In this document: piece after piece, positions 1-7,020 of the stretch | Position numbering within the stretch: the stretch's first letter is position 1 | Layout: each line of letters starts with the position of its first letter | Assembly (NCBI GenBank): GCA_035943095.1 | Contig: DASZCN010000038.1 | Coordinates: 1 to 42,797 of the forward strand | Source: AG41 sp035943095 | GTDB lineage: Bacteria; Gemmatimonadota; Gemmatimonadetes; Gemmatimonadales; GWC2-71-9 | Length of the DNA stretch: 42,797 nucleotides | Reading direction: 5' to 3' | Made by a program: the position numbers and the translations under genes | The notes under the pieces: generated by a model | Told to the model about the DNA's origin: nothing | What the model saw: only the letters and a program-made list of their open reading frames with translations | Databases searched by the model: none

Positions 1-517
1 CAACCGATTGACCTCCTGCACCGAACGTCCCGCTCCCTTGGCGATCCGCAGGCGGCGCGATCCGGTGAGCATCGACGGATCGGCGCGCTCCGCGGGCGTC
101 ATCGACAACACGATCGCCTCGACGTGCTTGAGCCGTCGATCATCCGCGTTGACCGCCTTCAGGGCCTGCGCGTTGACCCCCGGCAACAACCCCAGCACGT
201 GCTTCACCGGTCCCATCGCCTGCATCTGCTTCAACGCGACGAGGAAGTCCGCGAGATCCATCCCGCGCTTCGAGCGGGCCTTCCGCTCGAGTCGCTGCGC
301 CGCTTCGGCGTCGACCGTGGCCGCCGCTTTCTCGACCAGCGCGACGACGTCGCCTTGCCCCAGGATCCGGCCCGCCATACGGACGGGGTCGAACAGCTCG
401 AGGGCGTCGGGTCGCTCTCCCACGCCCACGTACTTGATCGGCACGCCGGTCACACCGGCCCCGGCCCGTGACCCGTCTCAGGACGGCGGCGAGCTGCTCC
501 GCAAGGGCCGTAAACAT
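1..517 (-). pseudogene. ffh: Signal recognition particle protein Ffh, internally deleted and frameshifted (runs off the left edge)
   Basis: The ATG at 517 opens a reading frame beginning MFTALAEQLAAVLRRVTGRGR, which matches the start of Ffh (E. coli MFDNL...SGRGRLT). After codon 21 (ending at 455) the frame is lost. One base later another frame reads VTGVPIKYVGVGERPDALEL and continues as a normal Ffh C-terminus: the linker, the M-domain helices, and the ending SMTPAERADPSMLTGSRR...GSGRSVQEVNRL at the window edge. A TGA at 480-478 closes the second frame upstream. About 270 codons, carrying the entire N domain and nearly all of the GTPase G domain, are therefore missing, and the two ends are out of frame. 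Ffh is essential in most bacteria, so this is either an assembly or consensus error, or a dead copy with an intact ffh elsewhere. Identification of both ends as Ffh is firm; the cause is unknown. Confidence 0.85.
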
Positions 518-565
518 AAGCCCACAAAACTAGTTAGCGAATTGCGGGAATCCAAGTGGGGGGAA

Positions 566-1834
566 TTACCGTCCCGCGCGTGTGATCCGGATGGCGGGCA
601 CGTGCTTCCAGCCAACCCATCGCGGCGGCGCGTCCACGAGGCGCACCACGGGCACACCGCTCACGAGGAGCTGCTTGATCTCGGAACGGCGCAGCGCGTG
701 GCTGCCGGCCCGTCGCTTCGCCCACGCCCGCGTCAGCCCCTTGGCAAAGCGTGCGGCGGCCGCGCGATCGTCCCACAGCACGTACCAGACCAGCACATCG
801 GTCCCCCCCGTCCCGCCCTGGGCGGTTCCTCGGAGCACCACATAGCGGTCGCCATCCCACCCTTCGGCCAACTTCGTCGCAACGCTGTCGTCCCCTCCCC
901 CGAGATGCTGCTCGAACAGGAGCCGGATCTCGAACTCGCCCAAGTCGTCCTCGTAGCGCACGGCACTGGGCGTCAGCGACTCGAACGCGAGCCGGTCCGG
1001 CCGGTCGCCGGCCGCATACCGCGCGGGGTGCAGGATCTGCTCGGTGGAGATCGGCATGAGCGCGCCGAACGGCTGCTTTCCGGGATACTCGCGGTCGAAC
1101 CACCGCACGAACTCGGCGCCGCCCAGGTACGGGAAGATCAGGCTCTCCCGCAGCCACAGTGGCGCGCTGGCGAACACCTTCATCTCCGATTGAGCGCCTC
1201 CGAGCGCGGACCGCAGGTTCCACAGATTCGGGAGGCTTTCGACCTTCTGCTCAGGCATGAGGACCAGCACCTGAGCGAGCGTCGCCTGCCCCTCGAGGAT
1301 CGCCTGTGCGGCACTGCGCCGGTCGTTCTGCCGCTTCAGCTCGACCAGGGAATCGAGGTTCAGATACTGATGCTGCAACGCATGCACGAGCTCGTGGGAA
1401 ATCACGAGCCGCGCCTGGCTCGGGTCGATGTCGGCCGGGATGAACAAGGCGTTCGAATCCGGATCGAAGTACCCCGCCACCTGCTCCGTCAGGAGATCGA
1501 TCATGCTGCGACGGAGATCCAGCGAGTCGGGAATCAGGCCGAACAGGCGATAGGCGGCCTGCGCCCCCGCGAGCTCGGCCGGGGGGAGGTCGTCGTCGAA
1601 TTTATGGATGACGTAGTCGTGAACCTGCGCACGGCTGCGGCGCAGCACCACGGGGCTCTGCTTGAAACGGAGCCCCATCGCTCGCTCGACGGCCGGCATC
1701 ATTTGCTGGACCGCCTGCTTCAGCTCCGCGTCGTTCTGAACCTCTCGCGCGCGGCGCTCGCAAGCCGCACTGCCGGAAGCGACGGCCGCGACCACCAGGG
1801 CAGTCGCGAGCCGAGGCTGGCTCAAGCTTGCCAC
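566..1834 (-). CDS. Putative lipoprotein zinc metallopeptidase (HExxH, 422 aa)
   Basis: The chosen start is GTG 1834, which overlaps the end of the upstream AAA+ gene by 13 nt and gives an N-terminal hydrophobic signal ending in GSAAC, a plausible but imperfect lipobox. The catalytic signature is HELVHALQHQ with zinc ligands H147 and H151 and general base E148. A glutamate in ILEGQAT (E181), 30 residues later, is well placed to be the third, gluzincin-type ligand. This arrangement resembles an uncharacterised bacterial family with HEFTHALQDQ...EGDAT motifs. The C-terminal half has no recognised domain. It is probably a periplasmic or membrane-anchored peptidase; the substrate is unknown. Its position after a ClpB-like ATPase and a prepilin peptidase hints at envelope or secretion quality control, but that is inference. 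Confidence 0.7.
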   Translation of the reverse strand: MASLSQPRLATALVVAAVASGSAACERRAREVQNDAELKQAVQQMMPAVERAMGLRFKQSPVVLRRSRAQVHDYVIHKFDDDLPPAELAGAQAAYRLFGLIPDSLDLRRSMIDLLTEQVAGYFDPDSNALFIPADIDPSQARLVISHELVHALQHQYLNLDSLVELKRQNDRRSAAQAILEGQATLAQVLVLMPEQKVESLPNLWNLRSALGGAQSEMKVFASAPLWLRESLIFPYLGGAEFVRWFDREYPGKQPFGALMPISTEQILHPARYAAGDRPDRLAFESLTPSAVRYEDDLGEFEIRLLFEQHLGGGDDSVATKLAEGWDGDRYVVLRGTAQGGTGGTDVLVWYVLWDDRAAAARFAKGLTRAWAKRRAGSHALRRSEIKQLLVSGVPVVRLVDAPPRWVGWKHVPAIRITRAGR

Positions 1835-3000
1835 TCGATCCCCTTGCCGATGGCGGACCCAACGACGCGGGCGATGTCCTGACCGCGCACGACGATCCCT
1901 TGGCTCTCCAGCTGTTGCCTCAGGAGCCGGTCGAGCTCCTCGCGCCTCTCGGACAAGGTCGGGGGAGGTTGGGGGAGGGTGGTGGAGGTTGGGGGAGGTT
2001 GCTCCTTGGAGTGACCTCCTCCAACCTGGCCCGACTTCCCCCGACTCTCCCCACCCAGCATTTTTTCTATCTCTGCCCCAATCCGCTCGAGCATCGGAAA
2101 AATCTCGGCCACCAGATCCTCCGCGGGCTCCTGCTGCGGGCGCTCGTGCGTGTAGCCGCGCCGAATCATTGCGTCCACTTTGCGCCGCTCGCGAATCAGC
2201 CGGTCGAGCTCGGGCGACACCTGGGCCGTGGCCTGCGCGTGGGCACAGGCCTCGTCCAGCACGTCGATCGCCTTGTCCGGCCGGGCGCGCTCGAGGACGA
2301 ATCGGTCGGTGAGCACGATGGCGGCCTTGAGCGCGTCGTCCGTCACGGCGACCGCGTGGTGTCGCTCGAGCCGCGGGCGCCGGGCCACGAGCACCTCCCA
2401 GGTCTGGATCGCATCGAGCTCCTCGACCATCACGGGCTGAAAGCGCCGTTCCAGCGCGGGGTCGCCCCGGATCCATTTGTCGTACTCGCCACCGGTGGTG
2501 GCCCCGATGATCCGGATGTCGCCGCGCACGAGGGCCGGTTTGAGCATGTTGGCCGCGTCCATCGCGGCACCGAGCGCCGTCCCTTGTCCGATCAGATTGT
2601 GGAGCTCGTCCACGAAGAGGATCAAGTCGGGGTCTGCGGAGAGCTCGCGGACGAGCTTGCGGACGCGCTCCTCGTACTGGCCGCGGAATGTGGTCCCCGC
2701 GAGCAGGGCCACGTGGTCGAGCGCCACCACGCGAGCGTCCTTCAAGGCCGGCGGAACGGTCCCCTGGGCAACACGCTGGGCCAGGCCCTCGATGATCGCC
2801 GTCTTCCCCACCCCGGCCTTGCCGATCAACGCGGGATTGTTCTTGCTCTGCCGCAACAGGATGTCCACGACGCGCGAGATTTCGGCGTCGCGACAGCGCA
2901 CCGGCTCGAGATCGCCGCGGCGGGCCTGGGCCGTGAGGTCCACGCTCATGCGCTCGAGCACCTCGCCCGATTCGAACAGCGCCGCCAAGGGATCGTCCAC
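1822..3000 (-). CDS. Single-domain ClpB/ClpC-like AAA+ ATPase (D1 only, 392 aa)
   Basis: Start GTG 3000 is preceded by a good ribosome site (GGGAGAGG) and lies 13 nt after the prepilin peptidase stop. Residues 30-270 are a clear class-I Clp D1 module: Walker A GKAGVGKT (60-67), the pore-loop region GTTFRGQYEERV, Walker B LILFVDE (126-132), sensor GATT and arginine finger ALERRFQ. The C-terminal small domain (ARPDKAIDVLDEACA) follows. The protein then has a short helical region in place of a full middle domain, a Gly/Pro/Thr-rich linker (encoded by repeats at 1961-2026), and ends at DIARVVGSAIGKG, which corresponds to the D1/D2 boundary of ClpB. There is no D2 ATPase and no N domain, so it is not a standard ClpA, ClpB or ClpC. 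Function is unknown: an unfoldase-like or remodelling ATPase. Confidence 0.8.
   Translation of the reverse strand: MDDPLAALFESGEVLERMSVDLTAQARRGDLEPVRCRDAEISRVVDILLRQSKNNPALIGKAGVGKTAIIEGLAQRVAQGTVPPALKDARVVALDHVALLAGTTFRGQYEERVRKLVRELSADPDLILFVDELHNLIGQGTALGAAMDAANMLKPALVRGDIRIIGATTGGEYDKWIRGDPALERRFQPVMVEELDAIQTWEVLVARRPRLERHHAVAVTDDALKAAIVLTDRFVLERARPDKAIDVLDEACAHAQATAQVSPELDRLIRERRKVDAMIRRGYTHERPQQEPAEDLVAEIFPMLERIGAEIEKMLGGESRGKSGQVGGGHSKEQPPPTSTTLPQPPPTLSERREELDRLLRQQLESQGIVVRGQDIARVVGSAIGKGIEWQA
1961..2026. repeat. Four imperfect 10-bp G-rich tandem units plus an inverted partner, inside the AAA+ gene
   Basis: On the plus strand four consecutive 10-mers read GGGGGAGGTT, GGGGGAGGGT, GGTGGAGGTT and GGGGGAGGTT (1961-2000). 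At 2013-2026 GACCTCCTCCAACC is close to the reverse complement of the end of the array, so the segment can form a hairpin. It encodes a Pro/Thr-rich linker (PPPTSTTLPQPPPT) in the minus-strand gene. The unit is 10 bp, so gain or loss of one unit would shift the frame. The G-runs could form a G-quadruplex. Confidence 0.7.
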
Positions 3001-3013
3001 GCGCCCCTCTCCC

Positions 3014-3802
3014 TCACCCCGCTCGCAAGAATCGCACGTACCAGTCGATGATCGCGTCGCCGAAGACAAACACGACCGTCGCACCCATCGCGAGGAATAC
3101 CCCGAACGGGACGTGACGCTTCCGCTTCCGCAGCAGCAACAGGGGGACGTACACGAGGCTGCCGAACAATGCGCCCGCGAACACCGTGAGCAGCACGCCC
3201 TTCCACCCGACGAACGTCCCGACCATGGCCATCATCTTGATGTCGCCACCGCCCATCGCCTCTTCCTTGAACACCCACGCGCCCACCAGCCCGACCAGGA
3301 ACAGCAGCGCGAAGCCGGTGCAGGCGCCGAGGACGGCGTGCACGAACCCGGTCACGCCACCGGCGAGCGAAAGGCCGAGCCCGATGACCAAGCCAGCCCA
3401 GTTGTACTCGTCCGGGATGAGATAGTGGCGGGCGTCGGTGATCGCGATGCCGAGCAGAATGGTGCCCAACGTGGCTGCGGCGAGAAACCGCACGGTGGGA
3501 CCGTACGCCACCATCGCCACGATCCAGAGGAGTGCCACCACCGCCTCGATGATCGGATATTGCTTCGAGATCGGCTTGCCGCAGGCGCGGCACCGCCCGT
3601 GCAGCAGGAGCCAGGACACGATCGGGATGTTGTCGCGCCACTCGATGCGCCGGCCGCAGCGGGGACAGGTGGAAGGGGGATGAAACAGCGAGCGTTGCTT
3701 CTTGTCTTCGTGGGCGAGGCGGAGGATACAGACGTTCAGGAAGCTCCCGAAACAGAGTCCCAGGACTCCCGCGCCCACCAACAGAATCGGGTCAACGGCC
3801 AC
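3014..3802 (-). CDS. Prepilin peptidase / leader peptidase (A24 family)
   Basis: The protein has 262 aa. It shows the N-terminal membrane segment with GLCFGSFLNVCILRL, then two CxxC pairs (CPRCGRRIEW and CRACGKPISKQYPIIE) that form the zinc-binding cytoplasmic domain found in PilD/GspO. About seven membrane helices follow, with the two catalytic aspartates in the contexts ITDARHYLIPDE and MGGGDIKMM. It would cleave and often N-methylate type IV pilin or type II secretion pseudopilin precursors at the inner membrane. No pilin genes lie in this window, so it acts on proteins encoded elsewhere. The start ATG 3802 overlaps the end of the upstream methyltransferase gene by 11 nt, indicating co-transcription. 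Length and motifs are complete. Confidence 0.93.
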   Translation of the reverse strand: MAVDPILLVGAGVLGLCFGSFLNVCILRLAHEDKKQRSLFHPPSTCPRCGRRIEWRDNIPIVSWLLLHGRCRACGKPISKQYPIIEAVVALLWIVAMVAYGPTVRFLAAATLGTILLGIAITDARHYLIPDEYNWAGLVIGLGLSLAGGVTGFVHAVLGACTGFALLFLVGLVGAWVFKEEAMGGGDIKMMAMVGTFVGWKGVLLTVFAGALFGSLVYVPLLLLRKRKRHVPFGVFLAMGATVVFVFGDAIIDWYVRFLRAG

Positions 3803-4523
3803 GCGTCACCTCGTAGAGCAGGATGCCCGCCGCTACCGCGACGTTGAGTGACTCCGCGCCCTTGGCCAATGGAATGGCCACGCGTTGCGCGGCCACGGCG
3901 TTGAGTTGTGGACGGATACCCGCGCCCTCGTTGCCGACGATGACGCCGATGGAACCACGCCCCCCCCCTCCCCCTCCCCCTCCCCCGCCCCCGCCATCCC
4001 GCGCTCCCAGGGCCCGGTGCAGCGGGAGTCCATCCGCGGCCGCGGCCCAGAGCGTCACGCTGTTCGTGCGCGCCCACGCGATGAACCCCGGATCGTCGAG
4101 CGCCACGACCGTGTGACGGAACGTCGCGCCCATGGCCGCCCGGAGCGCTTTGGGGCTCGTGGGATCGGCCGTGCCCCGCAGCACCACCGTCCCCGCCGCC
4201 CCGAGGGCGTGGGCCGTGCGGATCAGGGTGCCGACGTTGCCGGGATCCTGCACCCCGTCGATGACGAGCGCGACCGACCCGGCCCGCGGAGCAAAATCCG
4301 CGGCGCTCGAGCGGCGCGGCTCGATCACCGCGAGGATCCCCTGCGGCGTCTCCGTGTCGGCGAGCAGGGAGAATGCCCGTGCGCCCACCTCTTCCACCGG
4401 CACGGCGTGGCGCCCGAGCTCGGCGACCAAGTCCGTCCCCCGCGACGTCCGGGTCAGGTCGGGGGCGACAAGCGCGCCCCGGAACGGGACTCCGGCGGCG
4501 AGGGCTTCCTCGACGAGCCGCAC
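3792..4523 (-). CDS. TrmH/SpoU-family RNA 2'-O-methyltransferase
   Basis: This is a SPOUT methyltransferase of the RlmB/TrmH type. It has motif 1 in GSVALVIDGVQDPGNVGTLIRTA, motif 2 in GVIVGNEGAGI and motif 3 in IPLAKGAESLNVAVAAGILLYE, the knot that binds S-adenosylmethionine. The likely substrate is a ribose in rRNA or tRNA. GTG 4523 is the first conventional start in frame. The same frame stays open upstream to a stop at 4640-4638 and encodes SNLQSTIRDLQRRQARGRRG and then LALIEG, which looks like the usual N-terminal substrate-binding domain. The true protein may therefore begin near 4595-4610 from a non-standard codon (CTG or ATC), or an original ATG has been lost. Between motifs 1 and 2 a run of about twelve glycines is encoded by a C5T/C5G repeat at 3960-3995. 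Confidence 0.88.
   Translation of the reverse strand: MRLVEEALAAGVPFRGALVAPDLTRTSRGTDLVAELGRHAVPVEEVGARAFSLLADTETPQGILAVIEPRRSSAADFAPRAGSVALVIDGVQDPGNVGTLIRTAHALGAAGTVVLRGTADPTSPKALRAAMGATFRHTVVALDDPGFIAWARTNSVTLWAAAADGLPLHRALGARDGGGGGGGGGGGGRGSIGVIVGNEGAGIRPQLNAVAAQRVAIPLAKGAESLNVAVAAGILLYEVTRGR
3960..3995. repeat. C-rich hexamer repeat (C9T, then C5T and C5G units) encoding a poly-glycine loop
   Basis: The plus strand shows a run of nine C, then T, then C5T, C5T, C5G, C5G, CC. Read on the minus strand it encodes about twelve glycines in the TrmH-family protein. The hexamer keeps the frame if copies are gained or lost, but slippage in the nine-base run would not. Confidence 0.8.
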
Positions 4524-4670
4524 CCCCTCGATCAGGGCGAGTCCGCGCCTGCCGCGCGCCTGGCGGCGTTGGAGATCGCGGATGGTCGATTGCAGATTAC
4601 TGGCGATGATGCGCCTCGTGGATGCCGGGCAAGGCTCTCAATATGCGAAGAAGCGTGGGAAGGGCGCTAC

Positions 4671-5486
4671 GTGAAGATCGCGCTCACCATCGCGGGCTCC
4701 GATTCGGGCGGCGGCGCCGGCATCCAGGCCGACCTCAAGACCTTCCACCAGTTCGGCGTGTTCGGCACCAGCGTGGTGACGGCGGTCACGGCCCAGAACA
4801 CGATCGGCGTCCGAGCCTGGGAACCCGTGCCGGTGCAGCTCGTGACGCGCCAGCTCGACGCGGTGACGGAGGACTTGCCGCCGGCGGCGGTGAAATCGGG
4901 CATGCTCGGCGCGGCTCAGGTCATCGATGCGGTCGCCGACGGGATCGCCCGACGATCCCTACCGAACTATGTCCTCGACCCGGTCATGGTTGCCACCTCT
5001 GGAGATCGGTTGCTCGAACCGGATGCCGAGCGGCTGATCGCGCGACGGCTCGTCCCGCTCGCCAGCCTCGTCACGCCGAACCTCGATGAGGCGGAGGTGC
5101 TCGTGGGCGACCAGGTCCGCACGCCGGAGGCGATGGAGCGTGCGGCGCGGGCGCTCGTACGGATGGGAGCGCGCGCGGCGCTCGTGAAGGGCGGCCATCT
5201 CGCGGGCGATGACATCGTGGACGTCCTCGTGACCGACGGGATTGTGCGCCGTTTCACGCGACTGCGGCTCGACACGACGTCCACGCACGGCACGGGCTGC
5301 ACGCTCTCGGCGGCCGTCGCCGCCGGACTCGCGCTCGACCGGCCGCTCGAGCGCGCCGTGGCAGACGCGCTCGACTTCGTTCAGCGCGCGATCGCCGCCG
5401 CTCCCGCGTTGGGGAGTGGAGGGGGGCACGGCCCGTTGAACCATTTCGTGCCCGCGCCGCCTCGGCCACCGACGGACGGGTGGTAG
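4671..5486 (+). CDS. thiD: Hydroxymethylpyrimidine/phosphomethylpyrimidine kinase
   Basis: The 271-aa product is a ribokinase-like enzyme that phosphorylates HMP and HMP-phosphate in thiamine synthesis. It has the ThiD N-terminal signature IAGSDSGGGAGIQADLKTF, the substrate loop TAQNTIGV, the central VLDPVMVATSGDRLL and the anion-hole/catalytic motif STHGTGCTLSAAVAAGLA near the C-terminus. Start GTG 4671 follows a GGGAAGGG ribosome site. No TPP riboswitch is visible upstream; the 5' region is short and abuts the divergent methyltransferase gene. The protein ends with a Gly/Pro-rich tail, and its TAG stop is immediately followed by the next start codon, so the two plus-strand genes are probably translationally coupled. 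Confidence 0.95.
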   Translation: MKIALTIAGSDSGGGAGIQADLKTFHQFGVFGTSVVTAVTAQNTIGVRAWEPVPVQLVTRQLDAVTEDLPPAAVKSGMLGAAQVIDAVADGIARRSLPNYVLDPVMVATSGDRLLEPDAERLIARRLVPLASLVTPNLDEAEVLVGDQVRTPEAMERAARALVRMGARAALVKGGHLAGDDIVDVLVTDGIVRRFTRLRLDTTSTHGTGCTLSAAVAAGLALDRPLERAVADALDFVQRAIAAAPALGSGGGHGPLNHFVPAPPRPPTDGW

Positions 5487-6209
5487 GTGCCCGCCCGCCC
5501 GTTTGTCACGGCCCGCTGGTCGGACATCGTCCTCTTGACCTTCGAGGCGCCGGCCGACCTGATTGCGCGCTGCATCCCGCCGGGCGTCGAGCCCGATCGG
5601 CGCGACGGGTGCACGCACGTGAGTCTCGTCGCGCTCTTCATGCGCGATGTGCGCGTCATGGGTTGGCGCATCCCGGGCTTCGGGGCACATCCGCAAGTCA
5701 ACTTCCGCACCTACGTCCGCATCGGGGGCGAGCCGGGCGTCTGGTTCATCCGTCAGCTCGTGCCGAGCCGGCTGATCGCGGCCGTGGGCCGGCTGCGCTA
5801 CGACGAGCCGTTCTGGCCGACCCCGATCCGTCGTCGCGTGGTCGACAGCGCAACCGAAGTGCGCGCCGAATATGCGGTCGGTCCCGCGGCGCTCGGCTGG
5901 CACGTGAGCGTCACCGGGACACGGGCCGCCGGGTTGCCCCCGCCGGATTCGCCGGAGCATTACTTCACCGACCGAGCGCTGGCGTGCCGCGCCCGGCCCG
6001 ATGGTACATTGAGCGTGTTTCGCGTCGAGCATCCCCCGTGGGCGGTGCGCGGGGTGCGGGCGCTCGACTACCGCTTCGACTTTGGCTCCCTCTACGGAAC
6101 CGCCTGGGAATTCTTGAACCGCGCGGCGCCCGTGTCGGTCGCGTTCGCTGAGGGCTCCGAGGTGGCGGTCTACCCGCCTACGGATTCAGTCGCTTCAACA
6201 CCCCCCTGA
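5487..6209 (+). CDS. DUF2071 family protein (YqjF-like), function unknown
   Basis: The 240-aa protein begins at GTG 5487, directly after the thiD stop. It carries the pattern of the DUF2071/YqjF family: W-SDIVLLTFEAP near the N-terminus, THVSLVALFMRDVRVMG, NFRTYVR, GVWFIRQLVPSRL and YFTDRALACRA. Members are acetoacetate-decarboxylase-fold proteins without an assigned reaction. No signal peptide or membrane helix is evident, so it is probably cytoplasmic. Its last 32 nt overlap the end of the convergent purine nucleoside phosphorylase gene, and there is no terminator hairpin between the two. The family assignment is good; the role is unknown, and co-localisation with thiD is not informative by itself. 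Confidence 0.75.
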   Translation: MPARPFVTARWSDIVLLTFEAPADLIARCIPPGVEPDRRDGCTHVSLVALFMRDVRVMGWRIPGFGAHPQVNFRTYVRIGGEPGVWFIRQLVPSRLIAAVGRLRYDEPFWPTPIRRRVVDSATEVRAEYAVGPAALGWHVSVTGTRAAGLPPPDSPEHYFTDRALACRARPDGTLSVFRVEHPPWAVRGVRALDYRFDFGSLYGTAWEFLNRAAPVSVAFAEGSEVAVYPPTDSVASTPP

Positions 6210-7020
6210 TCAGCCGCTCGAGTTGACCCGCGACTTGCTTCCCCGCCTCGAGCACCTCGACGTGCGACAGTTTCTGCGCCGACAACCCCGCCGCCACATT
6301 CGTAATGCTCGAGAATCCCAGGCAGCGGAGTCCCCGCGCCCGCGCCGCGATCACCTCCGGCACCGTCGACATCCCCACCGCGTCGGCTCCGACCCGCTCC
6401 AGCATGCGAATCTCGGCCGGGCTTTCGAACGACGGGCCGAGCAGTGCCACGTACACGCCTTCCTCGAGGGGGATCTGCTCGTCGCGCGCTACCTGGCGCG
6501 CGAGCGTGCGCAGCCCGGGGTCATAGGGATCGCTCATGTCGGGGAAGCGCTCCTCGCCCTCCTCGACGGCGCCGACGAGCGGATTGCGGAACATCAGGTT
6601 GATGTGGTCGGCGATCAGCATCAACGTCGGCGGCCGGAAGCTGCGACGGATCCCACCGGCGGCGTTCGTCACGACCAGCGTGTTGATGCCGAGCGTCGCG
6701 AACACGCGCGTGGGCAGGGCGGCCGCGGCCGGTGTGTGGCCCTCGTACAAATGAAACCGGCCGCTCTGCACGAGCACCGGCACGGCCTCGAGGGTGCCGC
6801 CCACGAGCTCGCCCTTGTGTCCGGGCGCCCCCGGCTCGGGGAATCCCGGGATCTCCTTGTAGGGGATGCGCACCGGGTCGCGTACCGCATCGGCGACCCC
6901 CGCGAGTCCGGAGCCGAGCACGATCGCTACCCGGGGCTTGAGCTTCCCCAGTCGTTGCGAGACGGCCTCCGCCGCCTCTCGGAGGGTCCCGCTCCCCGCT
7001 CCCTGCTCCCTCTTGGTCAC
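6178..7020 (-). CDS. Purine nucleoside phosphorylase (trimeric type)
   Basis: This 280-aa enzyme cleaves purine (deoxy)nucleosides with phosphate to give base and (deoxy)ribose-1-phosphate. Family motifs are complete: the phosphate-loop VLGSGLAGVADAV, the second phosphate contact in LYEGHTPAAAALPTRV, VTNAAGGI, and the base-binding DAVGMSTVPEVIAARARG and SITNVAAGLS. The Asn in TNVAAG is the residue linked to 6-oxopurine (guanosine/inosine) preference in the trimeric family. Start GTG 7020 shares a GTGA overlap with the stop of the nucleoside transporter gene. The first ten residues (EQGAGSGT) come from a purine-rich low-complexity leader, so initiation slightly downstream is possible. It is the last gene of the salvage operon; its product follows from inosine made by the adenosine deaminase two genes upstream. 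Confidence 0.95.
   Translation of the reverse strand: MTKREQGAGSGTLREAAEAVSQRLGKLKPRVAIVLGSGLAGVADAVRDPVRIPYKEIPGFPEPGAPGHKGELVGGTLEAVPVLVQSGRFHLYEGHTPAAAALPTRVFATLGINTLVVTNAAGGIRRSFRPPTLMLIADHINLMFRNPLVGAVEEGEERFPDMSDPYDPGLRTLARQVARDEQIPLEEGVYVALLGPSFESPAEIRMLERVGADAVGMSTVPEVIAARARGLRCLGFSSITNVAAGLSAQKLSHVEVLEAGKQVAGQLERLIRGVLKRLNP

Noticed and set aside
8..1882. A 624-codon open frame on the plus strand across ffh, the peptidase gene and the AAA+ gene end
   Set aside because: It is antisense to genes with clear motifs, has arginine/proline/histidine-rich composition typical of GC-rich shadow frames, and shows no domain.
2477..3847. A 456-codon plus-strand frame opposite the AAA+ and prepilin peptidase genes
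   Set aside because: It is antisense to well-supported genes and low in complexity, with no recognisable family.
4600..4670. A TPP riboswitch in front of thiD
   Set aside because: The space is too short and no thi-box-like CUGAGA segment is seen; the leader abuts the methyltransferase coding region.
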